64,000 nucleotides of DNA from Ectothiorhodospira shaposhnikovii (GCF_016584105.1 NZ_NRSM01000004.1:62001-126000), one strand, 5' to 3'. Shown: positions 25,644 to 36,286, counted from the stretch's first letter. Notes: a model not told the origin generated them from the sequence alone. Numbers and translations: made by a program.

Positions 25644-27437
25644 ATGAACCTGACCCGCAGAGAATTTCTCCAGGTACTGAGTGCCGCCGGCATGGCCGGA
25701 TTCGCCCTGTCCGCCTGCGGTCGCGGCAACGGCAACGGCGGCACCCTGACCCGCCCGGATGCCACCGGCAGTCCCTATGAGCTGCGCCCCTACGGCAATG
25801 TCTCCCTGCTGCACTACACCGACTGCCACGGCCAATTGCTGCCCGTGTACTTTCGCGAACCCCACGTCAACCTGGGCATCGGTGAAATGCAGGGCCGCCC
25901 CCCTCACCTGGTGGGCCGGCATCTGCTGAACCACTACGGCCTGGAACACCCCAACCTCTGGTCCCATGCCTATACCCACCTGGATTTTGCCCATCTGGCG
26001 GAGCAGTACGGTCGCGTGGGCGGGTTTGCCCACCTGGCCACCCTGGTCAGGCATGTCCGGGCCCAGCGCCCCGGCGCCCTGCTGCTGGACGGCGGCGATA
26101 CCTGGGGCGGCGGTTCGGGCACCGGCGTCTGGACCCATGCCCAGGACATGGTGGACGCCCAGCTACTGCTGGGCGTGGACATCATGACCGGTCACTGGGA
26201 ATACACCTTCGGCGCCAAACGGGTACAGGAGATCCTGCAGAACGACTTTGCCGGCCACATCGACTTCGTGGCCCAGAACGTGGTGGATGTGGACTGGGAA
26301 GAGCGGGTCTTCAAACCCTACGTGATCCGCGAGATCAACGGCGTCAACGTGGCGGTGATCGGCCAGGCCTTCCCCTACACCCCCATCGCCAATCCCAGGC
26401 ACCTGATGCCGGAGTGGTCCTTCGGCATCCGGCACCGGGAGATGCAGGAGAGCGTCGATCAGGCCCGTGCCGAAGGCGCCGAGGTGGTGGTGGTGCTGTC
26501 CCACAACGGCATGGACGTGGACATCAAGATGGCCGGACTGGTCAACGGCATCGATGCCATCATGGGCGGTCACACCCATGATGCGGTCCCGGCCCCCCTG
26601 GAAGTCAGAACCCCCGACGGCGGCACCTGTCTGGTCACCAACGGCGGCTCCAACGGCAAATTCCTCGCCGTCCTGGACCTGAACTTCGCCAAAGGCCGGA
26701 TCGAGGGATACCGTTACCATCTGCTGCCGGTGTTCGCCAACCTGATCGACCCCGACCCGGAGATGAGCCGATATATCGAAGACCTGCGCCATCGCACCGT
26801 CACCTTCGACGGCGAGACCTTCCGCATGGCGGACAAGCTGGGCGAGGCACTGGCGGTCAGCGACGACCTGCTCTACCGCCGCGGCAACTTCAACGGCACC
26901 TTCGACCAGCTCATCTGCGATGCCCTGATGGAACAGGTGGATGCCCAGATCTCGTTTTCTCCCGGCTTCCGCTGGGGCACCACCGTCCTGCCGGGCATGC
27001 CCATCACCTTCGAGCACGTGATGGACCAGACCGGCCTCACCTACCCGGCGGTGACCCGCAATGAAATGAGCGGCGAGATGATCAAGACCATCCTTGAAGA
27101 CGTGGCCGACAACCTGTTCAACAAGGACCCCTTCTACCAGCAGGGCGGCGACATGGTGCGCGTGGGCGGGCTGCGCTATGCCATCGACCCCACCCGGGAC
27201 ATCGGCGAACGCATCACGGCCATGGAACTGGACGGCAAGCCCATCGACCCGAACGGCACCTATGTAGTGGCAGGCTGGGCCAGCGTGCAGGAACAACCCA
27301 TGGGAGACACCGGCCGCAAGATCTGGGACGTGGTGGCCGATTATCTGCGGGATCACCAAACCGTACGCATCACCGACCTCAACGAACCGGTGCTCAAGGG
27401 CGTGGACGGCAATCCCGGCCTGGCTCCGGCCGGTTAA
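25644..27437 (+). CDS. soxB: SoxB, thiosulfohydrolase
   Basis: Periplasmic dimanganese enzyme that removes sulfate from SoxY-bound S-sulfonate. The 597 residues include a Tat signal (TRREFLQVLSAAG), metal-binding LHYTDCHGQ (Asp60, His62), GGDTWGG, VLSHNGMDVD and GGHTHDAVP motifs. The signal ends LSAC (residues 22-25), which also reads as a lipobox, so a membrane-anchored form is possible. SD GAGGAG is close to the ATG. Its stop overlaps the stop of the convergent GGDEF-EAL gene. Confidence 0.97.
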   Translation: MNLTRREFLQVLSAAGMAGFALSACGRGNGNGGTLTRPDATGSPYELRPYGNVSLLHYTDCHGQLLPVYFREPHVNLGIGEMQGRPPHLVGRHLLNHYGLEHPNLWSHAYTHLDFAHLAEQYGRVGGFAHLATLVRHVRAQRPGALLLDGGDTWGGGSGTGVWTHAQDMVDAQLLLGVDIMTGHWEYTFGAKRVQEILQNDFAGHIDFVAQNVVDVDWEERVFKPYVIREINGVNVAVIGQAFPYTPIANPRHLMPEWSFGIRHREMQESVDQARAEGAEVVVVLSHNGMDVDIKMAGLVNGIDAIMGGHTHDAVPAPLEVRTPDGGTCLVTNGGSNGKFLAVLDLNFAKGRIEGYRYHLLPVFANLIDPDPEMSRYIEDLRHRTVTFDGETFRMADKLGEALAVSDDLLYRRGNFNGTFDQLICDALMEQVDAQISFSPGFRWGTTVLPGMPITFEHVMDQTGLTYPAVTRNEMSGEMIKTILEDVADNLFNKDPFYQQGGDMVRVGGLRYAIDPTRDIGERITAMELDGKPIDPNGTYVVAGWASVQEQPMGDTGRKIWDVVADYLRDHQTVRITDLNEPVLKGVDGNPGLAPAG

Positions 27438-27448
27438 CTGCCGGAGCC
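27422..27448. terminator. Hairpin at the shared 3' ends of soxB and the GGDEF-EAL gene
   Basis: A 9-bp perfect inverted repeat (GGCTCCGGC / GCCGGAGCC) with a nine-base loop spans both stop codons. There is no long T-run on either strand, so it may be a two-way, weak terminator. Confidence 0.5.
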
Positions 27449-30400
27449 AAAGGAATTTGTCCGATAATTGGAGGGTGTCCAGTTCGGAATGATCTCCTGA
27501 ATGACCGTCACCGGTCCCGGACGACCGAAAAAATAGCCCTGGTGGCTATGGCAACCGATCCGGCTCAGCCACTCCCAGTGCTCCCGGGTTTCCACGCCCT
27601 CGGCAATCACCCTGATACCCAGCGTACCCGCCAGGGCCACGATGGTCCGGGCGATGGCCGCATCGTTGGGATCAATGAGCACATCCCGGACGAACGACTG
27701 ATCGATTTTCACATCGTCCAGAGGAAGGCGCTTGAGATAGCTCAGGGAAGAATACCCCGTGCCGAAATCATCCAGGGCAAACGTGATACCCAGGGCCCTT
27801 AACTGCTGCATCTTGTGGATCACCTCTTCCACGTCTTCCAAGAGCAGGCTCTCGGTGATCTCCAGCTTGAGACGGCAAGGATCGGCACCGGTGGCATTCA
27901 GGGCCCGCAGCACCCCGGGCACGAAATCCGGGTGCCGGAACTGGCGGGCACTCACATTGGCCGAAATCTGCAGGTGCATCAGGGAAGGATCCCGCGCCCA
28001 TTGGGCCAGTTGGGCACAGACGGACTCCAACACCCACTGCCCGATGGGAAGAATCAACCCCGTATCCTCGGCCAGGGCGATGAACTCACCGGGGGGCACC
28101 AGCCCACGATCCGGACTCTGCCAGCGCAACAGGGCCTCGGCACCCGCCAATTGACCATCATCGTCCACCATGACCTGGTAATACAGCAGGAACTGCTCAT
28201 CCACGAGCGCCCGGCGCAGATCACCTTCCAGGGCGGCCCGGGCAGCCACCCAAGCCTGCATGCCGGGGTCGAACAGGCGCATGGTATTGCGTCCCGCGGC
28301 CTTGGCCTGGTACATGGCCAGATCAGCCCGCTTCATGAGTTCGTCCACGCTGACCGGTTCACTATCAAACAAGGTGATGCCTATGCTGGCGGTAGTGTGA
28401 TGTTCCTGGCCGTTGAGGAGATACGGGTGGTTCAGAGCGGTCAGGATCTTATCGGCGACAATCTCCACCTGCTGCGTGGCCTCCTGGAGATGGTGGCTGA
28501 GCAGGCACAGCATGACCACGAATTCATCCCCGCCCAAGCGGGCCACGGTATCAGACTCATGCACACACCCGCGGATGCGACCGGCCGCCTGCATGAGCAA
28601 TTGATCACCCAGATGGTGGCCCAGGGTGTCGTTGAGGATCTTGAAGTTATCCAGGTCGATGAACAACAGGGCCCCATGGCGATGCTCGTGGTGACAGAGA
28701 CTGACGGTCGCCTCCAGCCGTTCCGTCAGCAGACGCCGATTGGGCAACTGGGTCAGAGGATCGAAGAAGGCCAGCGCCCTGATCTCTTCCTCGGCCTGTT
28801 TACGGGCGGTGATATCCCGGGCAATCCCATGGTATCCGGTAATCTTGCCGCTCTCATCCCGCGAAGGGAGCGCACTGGAATTATGCCAGCGCCAATGACC
28901 ATCCTGGTGCCGCACCCGGTATTCGATATCCTGCACATGGTGACCGTGTTGCATGACGCTGGCAAACACCTGCTCACAGATGTGCAGATCCTCCGGGTGA
29001 ACGAACTCAGAGAAATGATGACCCAGGATGCTTTCCGGGTCATGCCCCATGAGGGCCTTCGAGCTTGGGGAAATAAACTCGAAGTATCCCTCGGATGAAA
29101 TCAGATGGATGATGTCGTGGCCATTTTCCACCAAAAAACGGTATTTCTCCTCGGAGCGCCGCAGATCCATCTCCGTGCGCTTGCGCGCCGTGATGTTGTC
29201 AATCACGACGGCAAAACCGCCCGGGCCGGTCTGGAAGGCGCCAACACTGAATACTTCGCCCACGGACTCCAGGTGCTGCTCAAATAAAGTGGCCTGTCCC
29301 GTGAGCGCCACCTGCCCGAAGCGACGGATCAACCCGGGCAGTTCCGGCACCGGGTAGACCTCGGTGGCCCGTCGGCCCAGCACATCGGCCACCTTCAGCC
29401 CGGTGTGGTGCTCAAACGCCGGGTTGGCCATGGTGAACACGTAATCGCATGGCTCACCCCGCCCATCCAGGATGATGTCGTGTACGGCCACACCGCTGAG
29501 GGAATTGTCGAACAAGGCCCGAAAACGGGCTTCGCTGCACTTGATGGCCCGCTCCGCCTCCTGGCGCTCATTCACCTCCCGACTCAGAATCCGGTTGGCA
29601 TCCTCCAGGGAACGGTGGCTGCGCTGCAACGCCTGATCGTACTGCAGGGTGCGCAGATAGCCACGCAGTACCAGCAGGCCCAGACCAGCGATGACCAGCC
29701 AGGAGAGGCTAAATATCAAGAATTTCCGCCACCAGGAGGCCATGATCATGTAGTTCGCCTCGCCGGCCACTACCAGGAAGGGCAAATCCCGTACAGCCTG
29801 GGCCGTGTAGAAACGGTGTATCCCGTCCAGCGGCGAGACAATGGCAAAATGCGTGGTATCCGACACATCCTGGATGAGAGGATCCACCTCGCCATCCCCC
29901 ACCGGCTGGCCCAACCGGGCCTCAAAATCCGGGATGTCATCCCGGGGGCGCCTCGCCAGCAAACGGCCTTCCTTATCCAGGATGGTCAGAGTGCTCCCGG
30001 GCGTTAGTTCGATACGTTCCAGCCAGTGGTCGAAGAAGCCCAGATCCAGCCGCACACCCAGCAACCCGGCAAATCGCCCCTCTGCATCACGAAGAGCCTG
30101 GGCATGGGTGACGAGAAACCGTTCGCACTCATGGGACCACAAGGTACGGGAAACCTGCCGCTCCAGGCTGGGGGCGGCATGCAGGCTCAGAAAATGGCGC
30201 TGCGTGCTGATGTCGTAACCGATTTCCTGGGGATCCCCGGAGGTATGGATCATCACGCCTTCGCGATCAAACAAGGCAATGGTCCGGGCATGGGGCAGGA
30301 AACTCCGATGCCGCTCCAGCCACTGATTGATTCGGGCGTGGGCTTCCGGATCACCTTCGGGTGGAGGGAAATTCAAGAGGTGGATCTCGCCAGCCATGCT

Positions 30401-30631
30401 GCTGAGCAGGGCGCCGCTGGTTTCAAAGGCGGCATACAGCCACTCACTCACCAGCACGCTGGTGGCATGGGTACGCTGGCGGGCTGCCTCCATATCCTGC
30501 TCCCTGGAAGTGAGCAGATCCCAAGCCATCACCAGTGCCAGCGTCAGGCACAAACCCAGATAGAGCATCCAGGCCTTGAAGGCGACACTCAGGTAGGGGG
30601 CTCCCCCTGGCAGTGGGGCATGGTTCAACAA
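27434..30631 (-). CDS. Membrane dCache-PAS-PAS-GGDEF-EAL c-di-GMP protein
   Basis: A 1065-residue inner-membrane sensor. A membrane helix at about 20-36, a periplasmic dCache-like sensory domain (about 40-300), and a second helix (about 305-325) precede two PAS domains (about 365-490 and 495-620). The GGDEF motif LARLGGDEF is intact, but the residues five before it are HESD, so the RxxD inhibitory site is missing. The EAL motif AEALLRW and the catalytic DDFGTGYSSL, VKIDQSF and EGVET motifs are complete, so it should be an active phosphodiesterase and may also cyclise. The ligand is unknown. Confidence 0.9.
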   Translation of the reverse strand: MLNHAPLPGGAPYLSVAFKAWMLYLGLCLTLALVMAWDLLTSREQDMEAARQRTHATSVLVSEWLYAAFETSGALLSSMAGEIHLLNFPPPEGDPEAHARINQWLERHRSFLPHARTIALFDREGVMIHTSGDPQEIGYDISTQRHFLSLHAAPSLERQVSRTLWSHECERFLVTHAQALRDAEGRFAGLLGVRLDLGFFDHWLERIELTPGSTLTILDKEGRLLARRPRDDIPDFEARLGQPVGDGEVDPLIQDVSDTTHFAIVSPLDGIHRFYTAQAVRDLPFLVVAGEANYMIMASWWRKFLIFSLSWLVIAGLGLLVLRGYLRTLQYDQALQRSHRSLEDANRILSREVNERQEAERAIKCSEARFRALFDNSLSGVAVHDIILDGRGEPCDYVFTMANPAFEHHTGLKVADVLGRRATEVYPVPELPGLIRRFGQVALTGQATLFEQHLESVGEVFSVGAFQTGPGGFAVVIDNITARKRTEMDLRRSEEKYRFLVENGHDIIHLISSEGYFEFISPSSKALMGHDPESILGHHFSEFVHPEDLHICEQVFASVMQHGHHVQDIEYRVRHQDGHWRWHNSSALPSRDESGKITGYHGIARDITARKQAEEEIRALAFFDPLTQLPNRRLLTERLEATVSLCHHEHRHGALLFIDLDNFKILNDTLGHHLGDQLLMQAAGRIRGCVHESDTVARLGGDEFVVMLCLLSHHLQEATQQVEIVADKILTALNHPYLLNGQEHHTTASIGITLFDSEPVSVDELMKRADLAMYQAKAAGRNTMRLFDPGMQAWVAARAALEGDLRRALVDEQFLLYYQVMVDDDGQLAGAEALLRWQSPDRGLVPPGEFIALAEDTGLILPIGQWVLESVCAQLAQWARDPSLMHLQISANVSARQFRHPDFVPGVLRALNATGADPCRLKLEITESLLLEDVEEVIHKMQQLRALGITFALDDFGTGYSSLSYLKRLPLDDVKIDQSFVRDVLIDPNDAAIARTIVALAGTLGIRVIAEGVETREHWEWLSRIGCHSHQGYFFGRPGPVTVIQEIIPNWTPSNYRTNSFGSGS

Positions 30632-30836
30632 GGTTGTCCTGACACAGGCATCACGGATCTATCCCGAAACATGACGAGGGCGGATCATCCTGACGAAGTC
30701 ACGGCCGACCCTGGCAGATTGTGTCCCTTCAACTCTACCTCAAGCTGCCATGGGCGCGCATGCAGGATCAGGATGTAACCATGCCATTCTTCCGACCGAT
30801 GGCGTTGCCGCCCTCAGCGGGACGGCATCTCCGCCA

Positions 30837-32492
30837 TCAAACCTTGAAACGCCCCACCAGATTCTGCAACTCCGCCGCCAGCCTGGCCAGCTCGTCGCTG
30901 GCCAGGGCAATCTGATCGGAACCGCTCGACGTCTGTTCCACAGCCTGGGCAATATTGGTGATATTGCGGTTGATCTCCTCGGTCACCGCCGACTGCTCCT
31001 CGGCGGCACTGGCGATCTGGGCATTCATGTCGTTGATGTTGTTGACGGCACCGCTGATGGCCTTAAGGGACTCGCCGGCCCGGGCGGCCTGGGTCACGCT
31101 CTGGCGCGCCTTGCCCCGGCCCTCCTCCATCACCTTCACGGCACCCACCGCTCCCGACTGCAGCCGTTCGATCATGGCCTGGATCTCCGTGGTGGAGGAT
31201 TGAGTGCGGCTGGCCAGCGTCCTTACTTCATCGGCCACCACCGCAAAACCTCGCCCCTGCTCACCGGCCCGGGCCGCCTCGATGGCGGCATTCAAGGCCA
31301 GCAGGTTGGTCTGTTCAGCGATACCCCGGATCACCTCCAGCACCTTGCCGATATCGTCACTGTCCTCGGACAGGCGGGTAATCACCCGGGAGGCGTTCTC
31401 CACCTCATCCGCCAGCAGCTCAATGGCGCGAATGGTCTCCCTGACGACCTTATCCCCCGAAGCGGCCTCCTCACGGGTGGTGGCGGCGGCTTGGGCCGCC
31501 TCGGAAGCATTACGTGACACCTCCTGCACCGTGGCCGTCATCTGGTTCATGGCCGTGGCTACCTGATCGGTTTCAGAATGCTGCCGCCGCACCTGCTCAC
31601 GGGTCTCCTCCGTGGTACTGGACAACTCCTCGGCCGCTGCCGCCAACTGGCTGGAAGCCGCGCTTGCCTGCCGGACCAGTTCACGAATCTTGCCGACAAA
31701 CTCGTTGAAGGCCCTGGCCAGCTCGGACAGTTCATCCCGACCCTGGGCATCCAGTTGACGGGTCAGATCACCATCCCCCCGTGAAATTTCGTGCAGGGCA
31801 TCGGATAACCGGATGATGGGACCCACGATGATCCGGGCCAGGAAGACGGCGACGGCCACCCCGACCGCCACTAACATCAGCATGCCCAGCAGCATGTGCA
31901 TCACCATCTGGTTCACACCCTGGCTGACGATGGCGTCGATCTGCTGCCGCGGTATGCCCAGAAACAGGATGCCGATGACCTGATTGGAGCCATCCTTGAT
32001 CGGCTCATAGACTGTAAGGTGGGATACGCTCAGGATCTGCGCCTCCCCGATGTAGCGCTGCCCCGACGAAACCGGCACAAAGGCTGAACTGGACTGTCCG
32101 AGCTGCGTACCCACGGCACGACGCCCATCGGGCAGACGGACACTGGTGGTCACCCGGGTAAAGTCACTGCCATCCCGGGCAAACACCGTTGCCAGCACAC
32201 CCAGTTCCTGTCCCAGTCTGTCCACCGCCTCGAACCGGTCATTGAGCGGCTGGCCCTGGGCATCCACCAGTTTCCCGTCCACCAGACGCAATGCACCCCA
32301 CTCGGCGGCCACATAGTTCCTGGCTGACCAGATATCCCCCTCGATCTTCATCCTCAGGGTATGATCCACCAGGACATGCCCCATGCGACCGGCACCCTGG
32401 CTGGAAATAAGCAAGGCGGCAATACCGATCAGAACCAGAAGAATCACAGTGACGCCAATCAGACGCGTCCGGATGGTCAGGTTATTCCACAT
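30837..32492 (-). CDS. Methyl-accepting chemotaxis protein
   Basis: A 551-residue chemoreceptor. Two membrane helices (about 9-31 and 200-222) flank a periplasmic sensor region of single-Cache look (about 35-195, with [18 protein letters not shown]). A HAMP domain and a long signalling coiled coil follow. The hairpin tip is fully conserved around [19 protein letters not shown] and ADEVRTLA. I start at the ATG at 32492; the longer frame begins with TTG. The C-terminus ends GRFKV with no CheR-binding pentapeptide. Confidence 0.95.
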   Translation of the reverse strand: MWNNLTIRTRLIGVTVILLVLIGIAALLISSQGAGRMGHVLVDHTLRMKIEGDIWSARNYVAAEWGALRLVDGKLVDAQGQPLNDRFEAVDRLGQELGVLATVFARDGSDFTRVTTSVRLPDGRRAVGTQLGQSSSAFVPVSSGQRYIGEAQILSVSHLTVYEPIKDGSNQVIGILFLGIPRQQIDAIVSQGVNQMVMHMLLGMLMLVAVGVAVAVFLARIIVGPIIRLSDALHEISRGDGDLTRQLDAQGRDELSELARAFNEFVGKIRELVRQASAASSQLAAAAEELSSTTEETREQVRRQHSETDQVATAMNQMTATVQEVSRNASEAAQAAATTREEAASGDKVVRETIRAIELLADEVENASRVITRLSEDSDDIGKVLEVIRGIAEQTNLLALNAAIEAARAGEQGRGFAVVADEVRTLASRTQSSTTEIQAMIERLQSGAVGAVKVMEEGRGKARQSVTQAARAGESLKAISGAVNNINDMNAQIASAAEEQSAVTEEINRNITNIAQAVEQTSSGSDQIALASDELARLAAELQNLVGRFKV

Positions 32493-32805
32493 GGTATCGG
32501 CTCTTCTCAGCAAGTGTCAGGGATCTGCGCGCTACACTCCCCACAAGGGAAAAACCGAGCAACACTCCCGCCGTCACTCTTAATGAGTGGGGGAATCCGG
32601 AGCATGCAGCCTGACTGGATTCCCGATTGCACGGGAATGGCTCACTCAGAACATCCCAAGCGGGCATTGCCCACTGACGACAGCATGCGCGCGCAACGAC
32701 CAATCGCGGCGATACTTTATACTTAGTCTAAAGTTTTTGCATCCAATCCCCTGGGCCAGCGACACCGTCTGGCCATGTTTTTTCTGCATCCATCGAAAAC
32801 CTCAC
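32493..32805. other. Intergenic region between the BLUF protein gene and the chemoreceptor
   Basis: About 313 bases with no gene. It holds one REP-like palindrome (listed separately) and AT-rich sequence at 32705-32740 (ATACTTTATACTTAGTC). The chemoreceptor promoter should lie here on the minus strand, but I could not fix its boxes. Confidence 0.4.
32614..32640. repeat. REP-like palindrome
   Basis: ATTCCCG and CGGGAAT separated by six bases, within CTGGATTCCCGATTGCACGG. This type of palindrome is common in intergenic gaps of proteobacteria. Only one copy of this form is seen in the window. Confidence 0.5.
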
Positions 32806-35800
32806 TTACAAACCCGTATCGGCCTTGCCCGAGAAAGCTGAAATATAGGCATGGCAGGTCTGGGCATCCTCCGCCAGCTCCAGCAGGCTGAGAGTACGCC
32901 GTTGCCACTGCCCAAACTCCAATGCCTCGGAGGATCGTGACATGTCCTTGAAGCCCATGGTCCAGTCCGAAAAGATCCGCTGGGTGATATCCCCCTCCGC
33001 CACGACGCGGATATCCTCATGGCGGGGATCAAGGCGAATACGTGACATGGTGGCCTGCACATGCTCGAAGGGCCCCTCCAGCATCTGCATGAACTGACCA
33101 TCCTTGTAGATCAAAAAACCGGTCACGCCCAGCCGGGCATTGGCAATACGCGAAGGACCGAGGATCTGCCGCAGTGACTCACCATCCATCGGTTTAACGG
33201 CACGGCTGACATACAGGATGAAGTAATCCGAACGGTGTTCCGTCAACCGCTCGGACTGTGCCTGGGCATCGATCAGCCCCATGAACACTTCCCGGGTCAC
33301 GGGAGGGTAAAACAGATAGCCCTGAAACAACTCACATCCCCCGTTCAGCAACTCCAGGTGCTGCCCCTGCGTCTCCACCCCTTCAGCCACCAGGGTCAGC
33401 CCCAATGCCCGCCCAAGACCAATGACGGCCCTGACCACCGTGCGACTCTCATGACGGGTCTCAATGCCATCCACGAAAGCCCGATCGATCTTCAGGATGC
33501 TCACCGGCAAACGGGTAAGCTGAGCCAGAGAAGAATAACCCGTACCGAAATCATCCACAGCCAGCTGCATTCCCAGGTCCGACAAACGGCGAAGCACCCG
33601 AAGATTGGCATCAATATCCGCCATCAACGCCGTCTCGGTCACCTCCAGCACGATGCGGGAAGGATCGGCGGCCGTTTCCTGGAGCACCGTGCGCATATCA
33701 TCCACCAACGACTCATCGGTCAGCTGACGGGCAGACAGATTGATGGAAACATACGGAGCCTGCGTTCCCCAGCGACGGCGCCAGTCCACCTCTGCCAGAC
33801 ACCCGGCACGGAACACCCACAGACCGATGGGCAGGATGACGCCGCTCATCTCCGCAATGGGAATGAAGACGGCAGGAGACACCTCTCTTTGATGGGGAAA
33901 CCAGCGCAGCAGCAATTCGGCACCGACAATTCGCCCACGATCCGAGGACAGGATGGGCTGAAACCGTACCTGCAGTTCCTGGTTCTCGATGGCCACCCGC
34001 AGCCCCTGGGTCACATTAAGCCGCTGCAAGGCCTGATGATGCTGGTAATCATTGAAAAACTGCCAGCCATCGCGCCCCTTCTGCTTGAGGGCATGCAAGG
34101 CCGTCTCCGCGCAACGCAACATGTCATCGGCACTGTGGGTACCGCCCTGCCCCGTGGCCACCCCGATGCTGGCGGTCACAATCACCGGCACCCCGTTGAT
34201 CTCGAAAGGCTGGCGCATGGCCTCGTTGAGACGCTCGGCGAGACCGGCAATGGCCGCCGGCTGCCCCACCTGCTCCGCCAGTACCGCAAACTCATCCCCG
34301 GCCAGACGGGCCACCGTATCGCCCGGCCGGACCTGCTCCAGCAGGCGCCCAGTCACCTCCAGCAGCAACGCATCTCCAGTCTGGCGATCATGGCTGTCAT
34401 TGATCAATCTGAACCCATCCAATCCCAGATGCAGCAGGGCAACATTCAGTCCATGCCGACGGGAGCGTGCCAGTGCGTTGCTCAGACGCTCGTGCATCAG
34501 GGATCGGTTGGGTAAACCGGTGAGCGCATCATGGGTGGCACGCCAGAGCAGTTCCTTCTCCGCCTGCTTGCGCGCGGAAATATCCAGCACGGTCACCACC
34601 AGATTCCACACACCATGCTCCTGAAACTTGGCGATGGAGGCCTCCAGGGACAGGAAACTGCCGTCCTTGTGATACCCGGTGATTTCGGCCCGCTCCGACA
34701 TGCGCCGCTCATCTTCCGGGCCTTCGAGGAACTGACGATAAAACTGCGCATGCCGTTCCCGCATGTGCGGCGGCACCAACAGATGCACGGACTGGCCGGC
34801 CAGTTCACCATCCTCATAACCGAACAGCTCATAGGCCCGCCGGTTGACATGGATCAGCATCCCCTGCGCATCTGCCGTGAGGATGGCGATATCCGCGCAG
34901 GCCAGGATATTCTGAGCCAGTCTGGATCTTTCCCGACCCTCGGCATGCGTGGTGGACACGAACTCTCCAAGGGGCGCGCGCATCGGCAAACCCAGCGTCG
35001 TGGAAGACGACCGATAGCGTTCAGGAATCAGCGGCGGAATACGACCGAAGCTTTCAATGATGCTGAAACCGCCATTGGCATTGCAGCGCGCCAGGTAAGT
35101 GTTGATCCGGGCATGACCAAGCTCCGGCACCATGTCCACCTCGCCCTGGGGCGCCATGACCCGCACCTGCTTCAAGGCCGAACACAACTCATCAGGCGCC
35201 GTGGAACCAGCCTGCAGGACAGCCTGAGCGAACGCATGCACACAGACGTAAGCCCCTTCGCCGAAATGGGTCAGAACACCATTCCCCTTGGGCCAGACAC
35301 CGGTTACATCCGGCAGCCCGGACAGACGCCGGAGAAGATCACGGTTGGCCGGGGTATCCACCGACATGAAATAACTGTTGACGACATGGATCCCCTGGCG
35401 CGCCTCCCGGGAAAGCTGTCCCGCCATGACCTCATCGAAATGGCCGGTCACCAGGGCCATGCGCCGGTTCAACCCGATGGCGGCGCAGCGACGAAACAGC
35501 CTGACCTGATCCTGGCCGGAAAAAAAGGGCACGAACACATCGGCCCCGGAACGGCTCACCTGCTCCAGCAGAACCGCCAGGCCCTGTTCGCCGACATCGA
35601 AAGGCAGGTACTCATCCCCCACCACATCCCCGCCCAATGCAAGCAGGGCCTGCTTGGCGGCATCAATGGAACCACGGGGCCATTCGTAGTTATTGCCGGC
35701 AAAGAACATCTTGAGCCCATGGCGCTCGGCCATGAACGGGATCATGGGCTCGATCTGCTGATTGGGCAGCGCGGCAAAACTGAAAAAAAAGGGCTCGCGG

Positions 35801-36141
35801 ATGCTGCCCTCATGGAAGGAAAAATTCAGCAGGGGCACGCGCCGGGGCGCCGCCACCTGGGTGGCCACTGTAATCCGGGAATTGGACAACAGATTACCGA
35901 CCATGGCCACGCAGCCATGCTCATCCACCAGACGCATGGCCGCAGGCAAGGCCGTTTCCGGAAGACTGCCGTCATCCTCGATCACCAGCTCCAGAGGACG
36001 CCCCAGAATACCCCCGGCCTCATTGATCTCATCCACGGCCATTCGGGCAGCCCGGCAGATTTCCTCGCCGTAAAGACCGGCTATCCCGGTCAGGGGGGCC
36101 ATCAGACCCAATCGAACGGAAACTGACAACGGCAGGGACAT
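32806..36141 (-). CDS. Binding-protein-like / PAS / GGDEF / EAL / BLUF blue-light c-di-GMP protein
   Basis: A 1111-residue multidomain signalling protein. Residues about 8-370 resemble amide/urea/branched-chain-type ABC binding proteins (LGLMAPLTG, GLYGEEICRAARMAVDEINEAGG). No signal peptide is present, so it is probably a cytoplasmic ligand sensor like AmiC. A PAS domain (about 405-530) follows. The GGDEF domain reads RLAGDEF with RPGD at the inhibitory site. The EAL domain has ELL in place of EAL but keeps VDDFGTGYSSL, LKIDRAF and EGVETQ. The C-terminal BLUF domain (972-1065) keeps Tyr977, Asn1001, Gln1019, Trp1060 and Met1062 at the exact spacing of AppA Tyr21, Asn45, Gln63, Trp104 and Met106. 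BLUF at the C-terminus is the reverse of the common order. Confidence 0.9.
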   Translation of the reverse strand: MSLPLSVSVRLGLMAPLTGIAGLYGEEICRAARMAVDEINEAGGILGRPLELVIEDDGSLPETALPAAMRLVDEHGCVAMVGNLLSNSRITVATQVAAPRRVPLLNFSFHEGSIREPFFFSFAALPNQQIEPMIPFMAERHGLKMFFAGNNYEWPRGSIDAAKQALLALGGDVVGDEYLPFDVGEQGLAVLLEQVSRSGADVFVPFFSGQDQVRLFRRCAAIGLNRRMALVTGHFDEVMAGQLSREARQGIHVVNSYFMSVDTPANRDLLRRLSGLPDVTGVWPKGNGVLTHFGEGAYVCVHAFAQAVLQAGSTAPDELCSALKQVRVMAPQGEVDMVPELGHARINTYLARCNANGGFSIIESFGRIPPLIPERYRSSSTTLGLPMRAPLGEFVSTTHAEGRERSRLAQNILACADIAILTADAQGMLIHVNRRAYELFGYEDGELAGQSVHLLVPPHMRERHAQFYRQFLEGPEDERRMSERAEITGYHKDGSFLSLEASIAKFQEHGVWNLVVTVLDISARKQAEKELLWRATHDALTGLPNRSLMHERLSNALARSRRHGLNVALLHLGLDGFRLINDSHDRQTGDALLLEVTGRLLEQVRPGDTVARLAGDEFAVLAEQVGQPAAIAGLAERLNEAMRQPFEINGVPVIVTASIGVATGQGGTHSADDMLRCAETALHALKQKGRDGWQFFNDYQHHQALQRLNVTQGLRVAIENQELQVRFQPILSSDRGRIVGAELLLRWFPHQREVSPAVFIPIAEMSGVILPIGLWVFRAGCLAEVDWRRRWGTQAPYVSINLSARQLTDESLVDDMRTVLQETAADPSRIVLEVTETALMADIDANLRVLRRLSDLGMQLAVDDFGTGYSSLAQLTRLPVSILKIDRAFVDGIETRHESRTVVRAVIGLGRALGLTLVAEGVETQGQHLELLNGGCELFQGYLFYPPVTREVFMGLIDAQAQSERLTEHRSDYFILYVSRAVKPMDGESLRQILGPSRIANARLGVTGFLIYKDGQFMQMLEGPFEHVQATMSRIRLDPRHEDIRVVAEGDITQRIFSDWTMGFKDMSRSSEALEFGQWQRRTLSLLELAEDAQTCHAYISAFSGKADTGL

Positions 36142-36286
36142 GGCGGATATACCACGTGATGCGCCATTACGGCAGTAATAGATTGATGATAACCGATCAG
36201 GTCATGATGATGGTGTTGCTGCCCCTTGAGGGCGATCAACAGTCTTCAGGCCCGGGCTTGATCGACACGCCTTGACACCCTCCCCC

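Noticed and set aside
36142-36286. Possible small gene or regulatory RNA between the BLUF and GAF-GGDEF genes
   Set aside because: Only 145 bases, no frame with a ribosome-binding site, and no clear hairpin with a T-run.
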